Shown: positions 23,330-38,446, counted from the first letter of the stretch. The stretch is DNA of 49,209 nt from Bacteroides sp. (GCA_014801875.1 JAAVDJ010000026.1:1-49209), one strand, 5' to 3'. Made by a program: numbers and translations. Notes: generated from the letters alone by a model not told the origin.

Positions 23330-25174
23330 ATGTGTGGAATAGTAGGATATATTGGTGATGGAAATGTTTATGATGTCCTTATAAAAGGTCTTCATCGCCT
23401 TGAATATAGAGGATATGACAGTGCCGGTATAGCATTGGTCAATCCTTCGGGAAAACTGAATGTTTACAAAGCCCGTGGAAAAGTCAGCAATCTCGAAGAT
23501 TTTTGCAAAGGAAAAGAGCTTGAAGCAAAAGCAGGTATAGCCCATACCCGCTGGGCTACGCATGGAGAGCCGAGCGACTGCAACGCCCATCCCCATTTCA
23601 GCGAGGACGGAAACCTTGCCCTCGTGCATAACGGGACAATCGAAAATTACAAGGTTCTCAAGGACGCCCTGAGTCAGCATGGCTGCACATTTCATTCGGA
23701 GACCGATACGGAGGTTCTTGTGCAGTTAATAGAGTATATAAAGGTAAAGAATAACTGTAGCCTGCTTGACGCAGTGCGTGAGGCATTGAAGCAGGTCGTA
23801 GGAGCATATGCAATCGCCGTAGTGGAGAAAGACCATCCTGACCGCATCATCGCAGCGAGGAAGAGTTCGCCTCTCGTGATAGGCATCGGAGACAATGAGA
23901 CTTTTCTGGCATCTGATGCCACGCCGTTTGTGGAATACACCAACGAGTGTGTCTATCTGAAGGATGAGGAAGTAGCGATAATCGAGAGGGGACAGCCCCT
24001 GAAGCTTGTAGACCTTGAGAATAAAGAGGCAAAGATTGATGTGACCACTCTTGAGATGAGTATCTCTCAACTTGAGAAAGGGGGATATCCGCACTTCATG
24101 CTCAAGGAGATATTCGAGCAGCCTTCCACATTGCAAGACTGTATCCGCGGGCGAGTAGTCAACGGAGGAAAGAAGATTATGATATCCGGAGTGTCGGACA
24201 ACAAGGATAAATTTCTCAATGCCAAACGTATCCTTATTGTCGCTTGTGGCACCTCATGGCACGCCGCCCTTCTTGGTAAATATCTTATTCAGGATATGTG
24301 CCGCATCCCTGTGGAGGTAGAATATGCGAGCGAGTTCAGGTATTCCAATCCTGTGCTTGATGAGAGAGATATTGTGATAGCGATATCTCAGAGCGGAGAG
24401 ACGGCCGACACTCTTGCTGCGATAAAGATAGCGAAGAGCATGGGAGCTTTCGTCTATGGCATCAGCAATGTGGTCGGCAGCTCCATACCACGCGAGACAG
24501 ACAGCGGAACGTATATCCACGTCGGTCCTGAGATCGGTGTTGCCTCGACGAAGGCGTTTACCGGTCAGGTCATGGTTCTGACCATGCTTGCCCTTTCCAT
24601 TGCGCAGCTGAAGGGGTCGATGAGCAAGGAGGAAATAACCGAAATAGGGAAGGCCATACTGAAGATACCGAAAGCCGTGGAGAAGGTATTGAAGCTCAAC
24701 TCCAAGATAGAACGATTGTCGGCTATCTATACCTATGCAAGAAACTTCCTGTATCTTGGCAGAGGCTACAGTTATCCCGTGGCTCTTGAGGGGGCGCTCA
24801 AGCTGAAGGAGATTTCCTATATACATGCTGAGGGTTATCCGGCAGCCGAGATGAAGCATGGCCCGATAGCACTTATCGATGAGGAGATGCCGAGCGTCAT
24901 CATCGCGCCCAACGACCATCTCTATGAGAAAATCGTCAACAACGTGCAGCAGGTAAAGGCTCGCGGAGGTTCGATTATTGCGATCGTGACAGAAGGGGAC
25001 CCTGTGATTCATAACATAGCTGACCACGTACTTGAAGTTCCGGAAATGCCGGAATGTCTCACTCCGATCATCACCAGCATACCGCTTCAGCTGTTGAGTT
25101 ATTATATAGCGATCAACAAAGGAAAGAATGTAGACATGCCGCGCAATCTTGCGAAATCGGTGACTGTGGAGTAA
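23330..25174 (+). CDS. glmS: Glutamine-fructose-6-phosphate aminotransferase
   Basis: GlmS makes glucosamine-6-phosphate from fructose-6-phosphate and glutamine, the entry step to UDP-GlcNAc for peptidoglycan and LPS. I start at the ATG at 23330 because the catalytic cysteine must be residue 2 (MCGIVGYIGDG); an in-frame upstream ATG would add seven residues and block maturation. The 614-residue protein has the N-terminal Ntn-type glutaminase domain (TRWATHGEPSDCNAHPH near 70-90) and two SIS sugar-isomerase domains (CGTSWHAALLGKY, SQSGETADTLAA). The C-terminus PRNLAKSVTVE matches the conserved family ending. It is monocistronic, with a hairpin downstream. Confidence 0.97.
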   Translation: MCGIVGYIGDGNVYDVLIKGLHRLEYRGYDSAGIALVNPSGKLNVYKARGKVSNLEDFCKGKELEAKAGIAHTRWATHGEPSDCNAHPHFSEDGNLALVHNGTIENYKVLKDALSQHGCTFHSETDTEVLVQLIEYIKVKNNCSLLDAVREALKQVVGAYAIAVVEKDHPDRIIAARKSSPLVIGIGDNETFLASDATPFVEYTNECVYLKDEEVAIIERGQPLKLVDLENKEAKIDVTTLEMSISQLEKGGYPHFMLKEIFEQPSTLQDCIRGRVVNGGKKIMISGVSDNKDKFLNAKRILIVACGTSWHAALLGKYLIQDMCRIPVEVEYASEFRYSNPVLDERDIVIAISQSGETADTLAAIKIAKSMGAFVYGISNVVGSSIPRETDSGTYIHVGPEIGVASTKAFTGQVMVLTMLALSIAQLKGSMSKEEITEIGKAILKIPKAVEKVLKLNSKIERLSAIYTYARNFLYLGRGYSYPVALEGALKLKEISYIHAEGYPAAEMKHGPIALIDEEMPSVIIAPNDHLYEKIVNNVQQVKARGGSIIAIVTEGDPVIHNIADHVLEVPEMPECLTPIITSIPLQLLSYYIAINKGKNVDMPRNLAKSVTVE

Positions 25175-25201
25175 AAACCGACGAGAATAAAAGGAAAAAA
25201 G

Positions 25202-25230
25202 CGGGGAGCGGATATAAAAATCGCTCCCCG
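25202..25230 (+). terminator. Hairpin after glmS
   Basis: A 9-bp GC-rich stem (cggggagcg / cgctccccg) has an 11-base loop, with A-rich sequence before and ttgatatt after. The T-tract is weak on the plus strand. Confidence 0.65.
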
Positions 25231-25322
25231 TTGATATTACTGAAACTCAAAAAGTTGGTATTGATTTCTCAGGATATTGACTGTAATTCCTGAAATTTTT
25301 TTTAAAAAAAGTTGCGAAAAAA

Positions 25323-25353
25323 TTTGGAGTGTGAGAAAAAAGCAGTAACTTTG
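25323..25353 (+). promoter_or_regulatory. Promoter of the tRNA-tuf operon
   Basis: TTTG (25323-25326), a 19-base spacer and TAacTTTG (25346-25353) match the Bacteroidota consensus, about 44 bases upstream of the first tRNA. Confidence 0.85.
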
Positions 25354-25396
25354 CAGTCGAATTTCGGTTCGGGCTTACGAAACCGGTAATTCAGAT

Positions 25397-25470
25397 GCCT
25401 CTTTAGCTCAGTTGGCCAGAGCACGTGATTTGTAATCTCGGGGTCGTTGGTTCGAATCCGACAAGAGGCT
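25397..25470 (+). tRNA. tRNA-Thr (anticodon TGT)
   Basis: The acceptor stem gcctctt/aagaggc is perfect. The anticodon loop tttgtaa carries TGT, and the T-arm has ggttcgaatcc. CCA is not encoded (discriminator T followed by CA). It is the first gene of the tRNA-tuf cluster. Confidence 0.95.
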
Positions 25471-25478
25471 CAAAAGTA

Positions 25479-25561
25479 GGGCGAATACCAGAGTGGCCAA
25501 ATGGGGCAGACTGTAAATCTGCTGGCTTATGCCTTCGGTGGTTCGAATCCATCTTCGCCCA
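25479..25561 (+). tRNA. tRNA-Tyr (anticodon GTA)
   Basis: A class II tRNA with a long variable arm (ctggcttatgccttcggt), acceptor gggcgaa/ttcgccc and anticodon loop ctgtaaa carrying GTA. Confidence 0.95.
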
Positions 25562-25592
25562 CAAAGAAAAAACGGTGTTAACCGGAGTGAAT

Positions 25593-25668
25593 GCGGAAGT
25601 AGCTCAGTTGGTAGAGCATTAGCCTTCCAAGCTAAGGGTCGCGAGTTCGAACCTCGTCTTCCGCTCCA
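25593..25668 (+). tRNA. tRNA-Gly (anticodon TCC)
   Basis: The acceptor gcggaag/cttccgc is perfect. The anticodon loop cttccaa carries TCC, and CCA is encoded (25666-25668). Confidence 0.95.
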
Positions 25669-25671
25669 GTT

Positions 25672-25746
<75 letters not shown>

Positions 25747-25803
25747 GTCCTCTCTCGCTCGATACAGAGGAATAAAATCAACAATATAATACTAGCAAAA
25801 CTT

Positions 25804-26991
25804 ATGGCTAAAGAAAAATTCGAAAGAACCAAACCGCATGTAAACATCGGTACAATTGGTCACGTTGACCATGGCAAGACCACGCTTACTGCAGCCATCA
25901 CAAAGGTGCTTGCTGAAAAAGGTCTTTCCGAACTCCGTTCATTCGATTCAATTGACAACGCTCCGGAAGAGAAAGAGCGTGGTATTACTATCAATACAGC
26001 TCACGTAGAGTATCAGACTGCAAACCGCCACTACGCACACGTAGACTGCCCGGGACACGCCGACTATGTAAAGAACATGGTAACAGGTGCTGCTCAGATG
26101 GACGGAGCTATCATCGTAGTAGCTGCAACTGATGGTCCGATGCCTCAGACTCGTGAGCACATCCTTCTCGCACGCCAGGTGAACGTTCCCCGTCTTGTAG
26201 TGTTCATGAACAAGTGTGACATGGTAGACGACGAGGAGATGCTTGAGCTCGTAGAGATGGATATGCGTGATCTTCTTTCACAGTATGATTACGATGGCGA
26301 CGAGACTCCTATCATCCGCGGTTCTGCTCTTGGCGCACTTAACGGTGAGCCCGAGTGGGAAGAGAAGGTGATGGAACTCATGGATGCAGTTGACAACTGG
26401 ATTCCGCTTCCTCCCCGTGATGTTGATAAACCATTCCTTATGCCTGTTGAGGACGTGTTCTCAATCACCGGTCGTGGTACAGTTGCTACCGGTCGTATCG
26501 AGGCAGGTCGCGTGAAAGTAGGTGACGAGGTTCAGATTCTCGGTCTTGGTGCTGACAAGAAGTCAGTTGTTACCGGTGTCGAGATGTTCCGTAAGATTCT
26601 TGACGAGGGCGAGGCTGGTGATAACGTAGGTCTTCTTCTCCGTGGTATCGATAAAGACGAAATCAAGCGCGGTATGGTAATCTGCCATCCGGGTCAGGTT
26701 AAGCCTCACGATCACTTCAAGGCTCAGGTTTATATCCTGAAGAAAGAGGAAGGTGGCCGTCACACTCCGTTCCACAACAAATATCGTCCTCAGTTCTACA
26801 TCCGTACTCTTGACGTTACAGGTGAGATCACACTCCCCGAAGGTGTTGAGATGGTGATGCCGGGCGACAACGTTGAGATCGAAGTTAAGCTCATCACTCC
26901 GGTAGCATGTGATCAGGGTCTTCGTTTCGCAATCCGTGAGGGTGGCCGTACAGTAGGTTCAGGTCAGATTACTCAGGTGATCGACGACTAA
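25804..26991 (+). CDS. tuf: Elongation factor Tu
   Basis: EF-Tu carries aminoacyl-tRNA to the ribosome as a GTP complex. The 395-residue protein begins [20 protein letters not shown]. An upstream in-frame ATG would read through tRNA-Thr and is rejected. The G1 motif GHVDHGKTT is at 19-27, followed by RGITINTAH (switch I), DCPGHADY (G3), NKCD (G4) and SAL (G5). Domains 2 and 3 follow ([13 protein letters not shown]). It sits after four tRNAs in the same order as the E. coli tufB operon and is followed by a hairpin and tRNA-Trp. Its codon choice is more uniform than that of neighbouring accessory genes, as expected for a highly expressed gene. Confidence 0.98.
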   Translation: MAKEKFERTKPHVNIGTIGHVDHGKTTLTAAITKVLAEKGLSELRSFDSIDNAPEEKERGITINTAHVEYQTANRHYAHVDCPGHADYVKNMVTGAAQMDGAIIVVAATDGPMPQTREHILLARQVNVPRLVVFMNKCDMVDDEEMLELVEMDMRDLLSQYDYDGDETPIIRGSALGALNGEPEWEEKVMELMDAVDNWIPLPPRDVDKPFLMPVEDVFSITGRGTVATGRIEAGRVKVGDEVQILGLGADKKSVVTGVEMFRKILDEGEAGDNVGLLLRGIDKDEIKRGMVICHPGQVKPHDHFKAQVYILKKEEGGRHTPFHNKYRPQFYIRTLDVTGEITLPEGVEMVMPGDNVEIEVKLITPVACDQGLRFAIREGGRTVGSGQITQVIDD

Positions 26992-27019
26992 TTCGAAAGA
27001 TTAGACAGACACAATAATA

Positions 27020-27050
27020 AAGTGGGCTTCGGCTTAGTTGGAGCCCACTT
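27020..27050 (+). promoter_or_regulatory. Hairpin between tuf and tRNA-Trp
   Basis: A 9-bp stem (aagtgggct / agcccactt) with a 13-base loop ends five bases before tRNA-Trp. No T-run follows, so it looks more like a processing or partial-termination structure than a full terminator. Confidence 0.5.
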
Positions 27051-27054
27051 ACTT

Positions 27055-27130
27055 ACGGGAATAGCTCAGTCGGTAGAGCACTGGTCTCCAAAACCAGGTG
27101 TCGGGAGTTCGAGCCTCTCTTCCCGTGCCA
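27055..27130 (+). tRNA. tRNA-Trp (anticodon CCA)
   Basis: The acceptor acgggaa/ttcccgt is perfect. The anticodon loop ctccaaa carries CCA (27088-27090), the discriminator is G, and 3' CCA is encoded at 27128-27130. Confidence 0.96.
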
Positions 27131-27142
27131 ATCAGATAAAAT

Positions 27143-27334
27143 ATGAAATTAATCAACGACATAAAGGAATCTTATAACGAATTGGTTTATAAGGTTTCTT
27201 GGCCAACTCAGAAACAATTGATCAACAGCTCGGTGCTGGTGTTGATTGCTTCCATCATCATCGCTGTGTTTATCTGGGCAGTGGATTTTGTTTTCGAGCA
27301 TCTGATGGAACTCATCTACAGTATCAGTTTTTAA
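27143..27334 (+). CDS. secE: Preprotein translocase subunit SecE
   Basis: SecE clamps the SecY channel in the inner membrane. The 63-residue protein has the family signature YNELVYKVSWPTQKQLINSS and one C-terminal membrane segment (residues about 30-55, VLVLIASIIIAVFIWAVDFV). This is the short single-span form usual outside Gammaproteobacteria. It starts 13 bases after tRNA-Trp and 20 bases before nusG, in the universally common secE-nusG-rplK order. Confidence 0.96.
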   Translation: MKLINDIKESYNELVYKVSWPTQKQLINSSVLVLIASIIIAVFIWAVDFVFEHLMELIYSISF

Positions 27335-27354
27335 ACTTCTAAAATTGTAGTTCA

Positions 27355-27906
27355 ATGGCTGAAAATAGGAAACAATGGTACGTTCTGCGTGCCATTTCTG
27401 GCAAGGAGGCTAAAGTGAAGGAGGTTCTTGATGCAGCAATTAAGAATACGAATTTAGGCCAATATGTCTCACAGGTATTGATTCCTACAGAGAAAGTTTA
27501 TTCCATGCGCAATGGCAAGAAGGTTGTCAAGGAGCGTAATCTCTATTCAGGGTATGTCTTTATTGAGGCGGAACTGACAGGCGAGGTTATATATGAACTC
27601 CGAAACACCACGAATGTCATTGACTTTTTGCGTGGACGCGCCAAGAATTCAGAGCCTGAATCTCTGAGAGAGTCTGAGGTGATGAGAATGCTTGGGGCAG
27701 CTGATGACCTCCGCACTCCACAGGAAGAGTCTCCGCTTGATTTTATTGAGGGAGAATCTGTGAAGGTAAATGACGGACCGTTCTCCGGTTTTGCCGGGGT
27801 AGTCCGGGAGGTAAATACTGAGAGGAAACGAATAAAGGTAGAAGTAAAGATCTTCGACCGTCCTACAGATTTGGAGTTGGAATATTCGCAGGTGGAGAGG
27901 GTTTGA
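27355..27906 (+). CDS. nusG: Transcription termination/antitermination protein NusG
   Basis: NusG binds RNA polymerase and links it to Rho or to ribosomal protein S10. The 183-residue protein has the NGN domain (KQWYVLRAISGKEAKVKEVL at the start, VLIPTEKVY, LYSGYVFIEAEL). A C-terminal KOW domain has GPFSGFAGVVREVNTERKRI and the terminal LELEYSQVERV. Length is normal. It precedes the ribosomal protein genes by 70 bases. Confidence 0.97.
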   Translation: MAENRKQWYVLRAISGKEAKVKEVLDAAIKNTNLGQYVSQVLIPTEKVYSMRNGKKVVKERNLYSGYVFIEAELTGEVIYELRNTTNVIDFLRGRAKNSEPESLRESEVMRMLGAADDLRTPQEESPLDFIEGESVKVNDGPFSGFAGVVREVNTERKRIKVEVKIFDRPTDLELEYSQVERV

Positions 27907-27976
27907 TCCTTTTGATGTTACGCGAAAGGAGAAGACAGGAACCATTTGCACAAACAATTTAAATTAAGAATCAACA

Positions 27977-28420
27977 ATGGCTAAAGAAATTGCTGGACAG
28001 ATCAAATTGCAGATAAAGGGTGGTGCGGCGAATCCGTCGCCTCCAGTGGGACCGGCACTCGGTTCCAAGGGCATCAATATCATGGAATTTTGCAAGCAAT
28101 TCAACGCCCGTACCCAGGATAAGGCCGGAAAGATTCTTCCTGTTGTAATCACATACTACACGGATAAATCTTTCGACTTCATCGTAAAGACACCGCCGGT
28201 GGCTGTGCAGCTGAAAGAGGTTGCAAAACTGAAGAGCGGTAGTGCTCAGCCAAACCGTAACAAGGTGGCAGAGATCACATGGGATCAGGTGAAGACTATT
28301 GCAGAAGACAAGATGCCGGATTTGAACTGTTTTACTTTAGACTCGGCAATGCGCATGGTTGCCGGCACAGCGAGAAGCATGGGTATAACCGTTAAGGGAG
28401 CTTTTCCCGAAAACATCTAA
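27977..28420 (+). CDS. rplK: 50S ribosomal protein L11
   Basis: L11 (147 residues) forms the stalk base with L10 and 23S rRNA at the GTPase-associated centre. The N-terminal Pro-rich segment [20 protein letters not shown] and the C-terminal RNA-binding domain ending [16 protein letters not shown] are intact. It is 12 bases ahead of rplA, the pair that is co-regulated by L1 in many bacteria. Confidence 0.98.
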   Translation: MAKEIAGQIKLQIKGGAANPSPPVGPALGSKGINIMEFCKQFNARTQDKAGKILPVVITYYTDKSFDFIVKTPPVAVQLKEVAKLKSGSAQPNRNKVAEITWDQVKTIAEDKMPDLNCFTLDSAMRMVAGTARSMGITVKGAFPENI

Positions 28421-28432
28421 AAATCTTCAAAA

Positions 28433-29128
28433 ATGGGAAAACTGACAAAAAATCAAAAGTTGGCTTTGTCGAAGATTGAACCCGGGAAGGCTTATTCTCT
28501 CGCAGAGGCAACCGAGAAAGTCAAGGAAGTGACCTTCACTAAATTTGACTCATCATTCGACATTGACGTACGTCTTGGAGTAGACCCCCGTAAGGCAGAC
28601 CAGATGGTTCGCGGCGTGGTGTCACTTCCCCACGGAACAGGTAAGCAGGTACGCGTTCTTGTGCTTTGCACACCGGACGCTGAGGCAGCTGCTAAAGAGG
28701 CAGGAGCAGACTATGTTGGTCTTGACGAGTATCTCGCAAAGATCAAAGGTGGCTGGACAGATGTTGATGTTATCATCACACAGCCTTCCGTAATGGGTAA
28801 GCTCGGTCCTTTGGGTCGTATTCTCGGTCCTCGCGGCCTCATGCCGAACCCGAAGAGCGGCACAGTGACAATGGATGTCGCTAAAGCGGTAAAAGAGGTT
28901 AAACAGGGTAAGATCGACTTCAAGGTTGACAAGACCGGAATCGTTCACGCATCTATCGGTAAAGTGAGCTTCACTCCCGAGCAGATGAAGGAGAACGCAA
29001 AAGAGTTTATCAACACTCTCGTGAAACTGAAACCTGCGACAGCCAAGGGCACATATATCAAGAGCATTTATCTTTCAAGCACAATGAGTCCCGGCGTAAA
29101 GGTGGAACCTAAGTCTGTGGACGAATAA
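28433..29128 (+). CDS. rplA: 50S ribosomal protein L1
   Basis: L1 (231 residues) forms the mobile stalk that helps release deacylated tRNA and often represses its own operon. The signature [19 protein letters not shown] is present, along with [18 protein letters not shown]. It lies between rplK (12 bases) and rplJ (14 bases). Confidence 0.98.
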   Translation: MGKLTKNQKLALSKIEPGKAYSLAEATEKVKEVTFTKFDSSFDIDVRLGVDPRKADQMVRGVVSLPHGTGKQVRVLVLCTPDAEAAAKEAGADYVGLDEYLAKIKGGWTDVDVIITQPSVMGKLGPLGRILGPRGLMPNPKSGTVTMDVAKAVKEVKQGKIDFKVDKTGIVHASIGKVSFTPEQMKENAKEFINTLVKLKPATAKGTYIKSIYLSSTMSPGVKVEPKSVDE

Positions 29129-29142
29129 ACAAATGAAGCACA

Positions 29143-29667
29143 ATGAAAAAGGAAGATAAATCAATCATAATTGAGAAAATCGGAAATACACTCGCTGAAT
29201 ACAGCGCTGTATATCTGACCCAGACTGCAGGTCTCAACGCCGAGAAGACAAGCGCGCTCCGTCGTGCATGCTTCAAGGATGACATCAAGATGCTTTGTGT
29301 GAAGAACACACTTCTCAAGAAAGCATTTGAGGCAAGCGAGACTGACTATAGCCCCCTCTACGATCTTCTTCACGGCGAGACAACACTTCTTCTCAGCAAC
29401 ACAGGCAATGCACCTGCGAAGCTCATTAAGAAGTTCCGCCAGAAGAACGACACCCTCCCCATGCTAAAGGGAGCGTTCGTTGAGGAAAGCGTTTATGTAG
29501 GTGAGAGCCAGTTAGACACTCTCAGCAATATCAAGAGCAAGAACGAGCTCATCGCAGACGTTGTCGCTCTTCTCCAGAGCCCGGCCAAGAATGTTATCAG
29601 CGCCCTTACAAGTGGTGGCACCAAGCTTCATGGCATATTGGAGACATTGTCTAACAAAGAAAACTAA
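29143..29667 (+). CDS. rplJ: 50S ribosomal protein L10
   Basis: L10 (174 residues) anchors L7/L12 dimers to the ribosome. The N-terminal rRNA-binding domain (KKEDKSIIIEKIGNTLAEYS, RRACFKDDIKMLCVKNTLL) and the C-terminal helix that binds L7/L12 are present. Only 14 bases separate it from rplA, so there is no room for the long L10 leader structure seen in E. coli. Autoregulation, if it exists, must act elsewhere. Confidence 0.97.
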   Translation: MKKEDKSIIIEKIGNTLAEYSAVYLTQTAGLNAEKTSALRRACFKDDIKMLCVKNTLLKKAFEASETDYSPLYDLLHGETTLLLSNTGNAPAKLIKKFRQKNDTLPMLKGAFVEESVYVGESQLDTLSNIKSKNELIADVVALLQSPAKNVISALTSGGTKLHGILETLSNKEN

Positions 29668-29699
29668 TCAAGTAAAAAAATTTAATAAGAAATACTACA

Positions 29700-30077
29700 A
29701 TGGCAGATTTGAAAGCATTTGCAGAACAACTTGTTAATCTTTCCGTTAAGGAAGTGAACGAACTCGCTCAGATCCTCAAGGATGAGTATGGCATCGAACC
29801 CGCAGCAGCAGCAGTTGCTGTAGCAGCCGGTCCTGCAGCCGGTGCAGCTCCCGCAGAGGAGGAGAAGACTAACTTCGACGTTGTCCTCAAGGCAGCCGGC
29901 GCAAGCAAGCTCGCAGTTGTGAAGCTCGTTAAGGAGCTCACCGGTCTTGGTCTTAAGGAGGCTAAGGCACTCGTTGACGGCGCCCCCGGCGTTGTTAAGG
30001 AAGGTCTTCCCAAGGCAGAGGCTGAGGGCCTGAAGAAGCAGCTTGAAGAGGCTGGTGCTGAAGTAGAGCTTAAATAA
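29700..30077 (+). CDS. rplL: 50S ribosomal protein L7/L12
   Basis: L7/L12 (125 residues) is the flexible stalk protein that recruits translation factors. The N-terminal dimerisation helix, an Ala/Gly/Pro-rich hinge (residues about 36-54) and the C-terminal domain ([35 protein letters not shown]) are complete. It is followed by the attenuator-like terminator before rpoB. Confidence 0.98.
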   Translation: MADLKAFAEQLVNLSVKEVNELAQILKDEYGIEPAAAAVAVAAGPAAGAAPAEEEKTNFDVVLKAAGASKLAVVKLVKELTGLGLKEAKALVDGAPGVVKEGLPKAEAEGLKKQLEEAGAEVELK

Positions 30078-30099
30078 GTTTAAACTTATCCTATAAATA

Positions 30100-30140
30100 G
30101 GTTAAGAACGCGCGAGAAGTAGCGTTCTTAACCTTTTTTT
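30100..30140 (+). terminator. Attenuator-like terminator between rplL and rpoB
   Basis: A perfect 12-bp stem (ggttaagaacgc / gcgttcttaacc) with a 10-base loop is followed by seven T, a textbook intrinsic terminator placed inside the operon. Partial read-through would set the ratio of L7/L12 to RNA polymerase subunits. Confidence 0.88.
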
Positions 30141-30162
30141 GGCATATTCTAAAGTTATTAAC

Positions 30163-30198
30163 AAATCCTGGAGATGAATTTGCATATTCATCTCCGGG
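30163..30198 (+). promoter_or_regulatory. Second hairpin upstream of rpoB
   Basis: ggagatgaat pairs with attcatctcc around a 6-base loop. The stem extends through a G-T pair and one mismatch to about 15 bp. No T-run follows. It lies between the attenuator and the rpoB start, the position of the RNase III processing site in E. coli. Confidence 0.55.
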
Positions 30199-30253
30199 TT
30201 TGTATGCCCAACCACTTCTCACAAAGAGCAAATCTATTCAAAACAGAACCTCA

Positions 30254-33200
30254 ATGTCAGTAAATTTAATCGAAAAACCGCGCGTAAACTTCGCTTCGAT
30301 AAAGAACCCGCTCCCTTTCCCTGACTTTCTGGAGGTGCAGCTGAAGTCGTTCAAGGATTTCCTTCAGCTCGATGTGCCGCCGGAAGAGAGAAAGAACCAG
30401 GGGTTATATAAGGTGTTCGCAGAGAATTTTCCGATTGCCGACACCCGTAATAATTTCGTTCTGGAGTTTCTCGACTATTATATCGACCCTCCGCGTTATT
30501 CAATCGACGAATGTCTCGAAAGGGGTCTCACTTACAGCGTCCCCTTAAAGGCCAAGCTGAAGCTTTATTGCACGGACCCGGACCACGAGGACTTCGACAC
30601 CACCATACAGGATGTATATCTCGGCACTATACCCTATATGACCGAGCAAGGTACGTTCATCATCAATGGCGCCGAGCGTGTTGTTGTGTCGCAGCTCCAC
30701 CGTTCACCCGGTGTTTTCTTCGGGCAGAGCACTCATGCCAACGGCACAAAACTTTATTCAGCACGTATTATCCCCTTCCGTGGAAGCTGGATTGAGTTTG
30801 CTACTGACATCAATAACGCTATGTACGCTTACATTGACCGTAAGAAGAAGCTCCCTCTGACAACTCTTCTTCGTGCTATCGGTCTTGAAAGCGACAAGGA
30901 TATTCTTCAGATCTTCGACCTTGCAGAAGAGGTGAAGGTGACGAAGCAGAATCTTCGCGCTGCCATTGGCAGAAAGCTTTCCGGTCAGATCGTAAAAAGC
31001 TGGATGGAAGATTTTGTGGAGCCTTCAACCGGTGAGGTCACTTCAATCGAGCGTAATGACGTTGTTCTTGATCGTGGTGTTGAAATCACGGAAGAGAATA
31101 TCGACCTCATTCTGGAGAGCGGTGTGAAAAACATCGTGCTTGAGAAGGAGAACGCAAGCGCAATCGACTACAGCATCATCTTCAAGACTCTCGAGAAGGA
31201 TACTACCCGCTCGGAGCTTGAGGCTATTCAATATATCTACAGGCAGCTGCGCAACGCCGATCCACCGGACGACGCATCTGCACGCGAGGTTATCCAGAAT
31301 CTTTTCTTCTCTGAGAAGAGATATGACCTCGGTGAAGTGGGCCGCTTCAGAATCAACAAGAAGCTTGGTCTTGACACTCCCGAGGATGTGAAGGTTCTTA
31401 CCCGCGAAGACATCATCTCCATCATCAAATATCTCATCGAGCTTATCAACTCAAAGAGTGATGTGGATGATATCGACCACCTCAGCAACCGTCGTGTCCG
31501 CACTGTAGGGGAGCAGCTCTACAATCAATTCGGCGTCGGACTGGCGCGCATGTCTCGCACGATACGCGAGCGTATGAATGTCAGGGATAATGAGGTGTTC
31601 AAACCTATCGACCTTATCAACGCGAAGACCATTTCTTCCGTAATCAATACATTCTTCGGCACAAACGCCCTTTCGCAGTTCATGGACCAGACTAATCCTC
31701 TGGCAGAGATCACTCACAAACGCCGTATGTCGGCTCTTGGTCCCGGTGGTCTTTCACGTGAACGAGCCGGTTTCGAGGTGCGAGACGTACACTATACCCA
31801 CTATGGTCGTCTATGTCCTATCGAGACCCCTGAGGGACCGAACATCGGTCTTATCTCATCTCTCTGCGTTTATGCCAAGATCAATAACCTCGGGTTCATA
31901 GAGACTCCTTACCGTGTCGTTGACAATGGCAAGGTTAACACCAATAACAACGAGGTTGTATATGTGACTGCCGAAATCGAGGAAGGGAAGACAATTGCGC
32001 AGGGTAACGCACCCCTCAATGATGACGGCACATTCATCAACAATCGTGTCAAGGCACGTAAGGAAGCCGACTTCCCGATTGTTGCGCCCGAAGAGGTAGA
32101 CCTTATGGATGTGGCTCCGATTCAGATTGCTTCAATCGCGGCGTCACTCATTCCGTTCCTTGAGCATGACGATGCTAACCGCGCCCTCATGGGTTCTAAC
32201 ATGATGCGCCAGGCAGTGCCTTTGCTTCGAAGCGAGGCTCCGATTGTCGGCACAGGCATCGAGGGTCAGCTCATCCGCGACTCACGAACCCAGATAATGG
32301 CAGAGGGAGCAGGTGTGATCGAATTTGTTGACGCAACTGTCATCCGCATCAAGTATGACCGTACGGAAGATGAGGAATTTGTGGAATTCGAACCTGCGAC
32401 AAAGGAATACAAGATTCCGAAGTTCCGCCGTACAAACCAGGGTACGACTATCGACCTCCGTCCTATCTGCGAGGTAGGTCAGAGAGTGGAGAAAGGTGAT
32501 ATCCTTACCGAAGGTTACTCAACGGAGAAAGGTGAGCTCGCCCTTGGTCGCAACTTGAAGGTGGCGTTCATGCCCTGGAAGGGTTACAACTATGAGGATG
32601 CTATCGTGCTCAACGAGCGTATGGTCCGCGAGGATATACTTACTTCAATCCATGTCGATGAGTACACCCTGGAGGTGCGCGAGACAAAACGAGGCATGGA
32701 GGAGCTTACAAGTGATATCCCGAACGTCAGCGAAGAGGCAACCAAAGACCTTGACGAACGAGGCATCATACGCGTTGGTGCCCATGTCGTGCCCGGCGAT
32801 ATCATGATCGGTAAGATTACGCCGAAAGGTGAAAGCGACCCGACTCCTGAGGAGAAACTTCTCCGTGCAATCTTCGGCGACAAGGCCGGCGATGTGAAAG
32901 ATGCCTCTCTAAAGGCTTCCCCTTCACTGAAGGGTGTGGTCATCGGGACAAATCTTTTCTCCCGCGCGATGAAGAAGAAAAACAACCGTCGCAGTGTCAA
33001 CGCCCAGCTTCCGCTCCTCGACGAGGAATATGAAGAGAAGCAGGCAGACCTCAAGGAGATTCTCATCGGCAAGATGCAGGCTCTTTTGAAAGGGAAAGTG
33101 TCGGCAGGAGTCAAAGATTTCATCGGAGTGGATATTATTCCCAAGGGAGCTCGTTTCGAAGACCAGACATTCGGTAATATCGACTATGAGACCATAAATC

Positions 33201-34069
33201 TTGGGAATTGGACAGACGACGAGCGCATCAACCATATGGTGATGAAACTTATCACCAATTATCTGCGCAAGTCAAAGGAAATCGACAGCGAACTCCGCCG
33301 TAAGAAATTCGATATTACAATAGGCGACGAACTTCCCTCCGGCATCATTCAGATGGCGAAGGTATATATCGCAAAGAAACGTAAGATCGGTGTCGGCGAT
33401 AAGATGGCAGGTCGCCACGGTAACAAGGGTATCGTTTCCCGCGTGGTGCGCCAGGAGGATATGCCGTTCCTTGAGGATGGAACTCCGGTAGATATCTGCC
33501 TTAACCCTCTGGGTGTGCCTTCCCGAATGAACCTGGGACAGATCTTCGAGACCGTCCTCGGCTGGGCAGGAAAAGAGCTTGGCGAGAAATTCGCGACCCC
33601 GATTTTCGACGGAGCGAGCCTTGACGACCTCAACGAATGGACAGACAAGGCGGGTGTGCCCCGATATGGCAAGACCTACCTCTATGACGGCGGAACCGGC
33701 GACCGTTTCGACCAGCCGGCTACAGTAGGCGTCATCTATATGCTTAAGCTCGGCCACATGGTAGAGGACAAGATGCACGCCCGTTCAATCGGACCGTATT
33801 CACTCATCACCCAGCAGCCGCTTGGCGGTAAAGCACAGTTTGGTGGCCAGCGATTCGGTGAGATGGAGGTTTGGGCGCTTGAGGCATTCGGCGCAGCACA
33901 TATCCTTCAGGAGATCCTGACCATCAAGAGTGACGACGTTATGGGTCGCAGCAAGGCTTACGAAGCAATTGTCAAAGGAGATCCGATGCCAAATCCGGGC
34001 ATACCTGAATCCCTCAACGTGCTTCTTCATGAGCTTCGTGGTCTCGGTCTGAGCATCACTCTGGATTAA
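30254..34069 (+). CDS. rpoB: RNA polymerase beta subunit
   Basis: The beta subunit forms one pincer and much of the active site of RNA polymerase. I start at the ATG at 30254 ([20 protein letters not shown]), giving 1271 residues, a normal Bacteroidota length; an upstream in-frame ATG lies in the leader hairpin region. The rifampicin-binding region [27 protein letters not shown] is wild-type in appearance. The active-site-proximal segments [20 protein letters not shown] and [20 protein letters not shown] are intact. rpoC follows after 31 bases. Confidence 0.98.
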   Translation: MSVNLIEKPRVNFASIKNPLPFPDFLEVQLKSFKDFLQLDVPPEERKNQGLYKVFAENFPIADTRNNFVLEFLDYYIDPPRYSIDECLERGLTYSVPLKAKLKLYCTDPDHEDFDTTIQDVYLGTIPYMTEQGTFIINGAERVVVSQLHRSPGVFFGQSTHANGTKLYSARIIPFRGSWIEFATDINNAMYAYIDRKKKLPLTTLLRAIGLESDKDILQIFDLAEEVKVTKQNLRAAIGRKLSGQIVKSWMEDFVEPSTGEVTSIERNDVVLDRGVEITEENIDLILESGVKNIVLEKENASAIDYSIIFKTLEKDTTRSELEAIQYIYRQLRNADPPDDASAREVIQNLFFSEKRYDLGEVGRFRINKKLGLDTPEDVKVLTREDIISIIKYLIELINSKSDVDDIDHLSNRRVRTVGEQLYNQFGVGLARMSRTIRERMNVRDNEVFKPIDLINAKTISSVINTFFGTNALSQFMDQTNPLAEITHKRRMSALGPGGLSRERAGFEVRDVHYTHYGRLCPIETPEGPNIGLISSLCVYAKINNLGFIETPYRVVDNGKVNTNNNEVVYVTAEIEEGKTIAQGNAPLNDDGTFINNRVKARKEADFPIVAPEEVDLMDVAPIQIASIAASLIPFLEHDDANRALMGSNMMRQAVPLLRSEAPIVGTGIEGQLIRDSRTQIMAEGAGVIEFVDATVIRIKYDRTEDEEFVEFEPATKEYKIPKFRRTNQGTTIDLRPICEVGQRVEKGDILTEGYSTEKGELALGRNLKVAFMPWKGYNYEDAIVLNERMVREDILTSIHVDEYTLEVRETKRGMEELTSDIPNVSEEATKDLDERGIIRVGAHVVPGDIMIGKITPKGESDPTPEEKLLRAIFGDKAGDVKDASLKASPSLKGVVIGTNLFSRAMKKKNNRRSVNAQLPLLDEEYEEKQADLKEILIGKMQALLKGKVSAGVKDFIGVDIIPKGARFEDQTFGNIDYETINLGNWTDDERINHMVMKLITNYLRKSKEIDSELRRKKFDITIGDELPSGIIQMAKVYIAKKRKIGVGDKMAGRHGNKGIVSRVVRQEDMPFLEDGTPVDICLNPLGVPSRMNLGQIFETVLGWAGKELGEKFATPIFDGASLDDLNEWTDKAGVPRYGKTYLYDGGTGDRFDQPATVGVIYMLKLGHMVEDKMHARSIGPYSLITQQPLGGKAQFGGQRFGEMEVWALEAFGAAHILQEILTIKSDDVMGRSKAYEAIVKGDPMPNPGIPESLNVLLHELRGLGLSITLD

Positions 34070-34100
34070 AATTGAAACAAAAGAAGGAGAACAACAATAT

Positions 34101-38369
<4,269 letters not shown>

Positions 38370-38402
38370 ATAATATGTCCACTCAGGACATAATTATAAA
38401 AT

Positions 38403-38443
38403 ATAATGCTCCCCAACTCGATTTCCGGGTTGGGGAGCATTAT
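38403..38443. terminator. Bidirectional terminator of rpoC and the convergent hydrolase
   Basis: A perfect 15-bp stem (ataatgctccccaac / gttggggagcattat) with an 11-base loop is followed by gttttata on the plus strand and by ATATTTTAT on the minus strand. It serves two convergent genes. Confidence 0.85.
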
Positions 38444-38446
38444 GTT

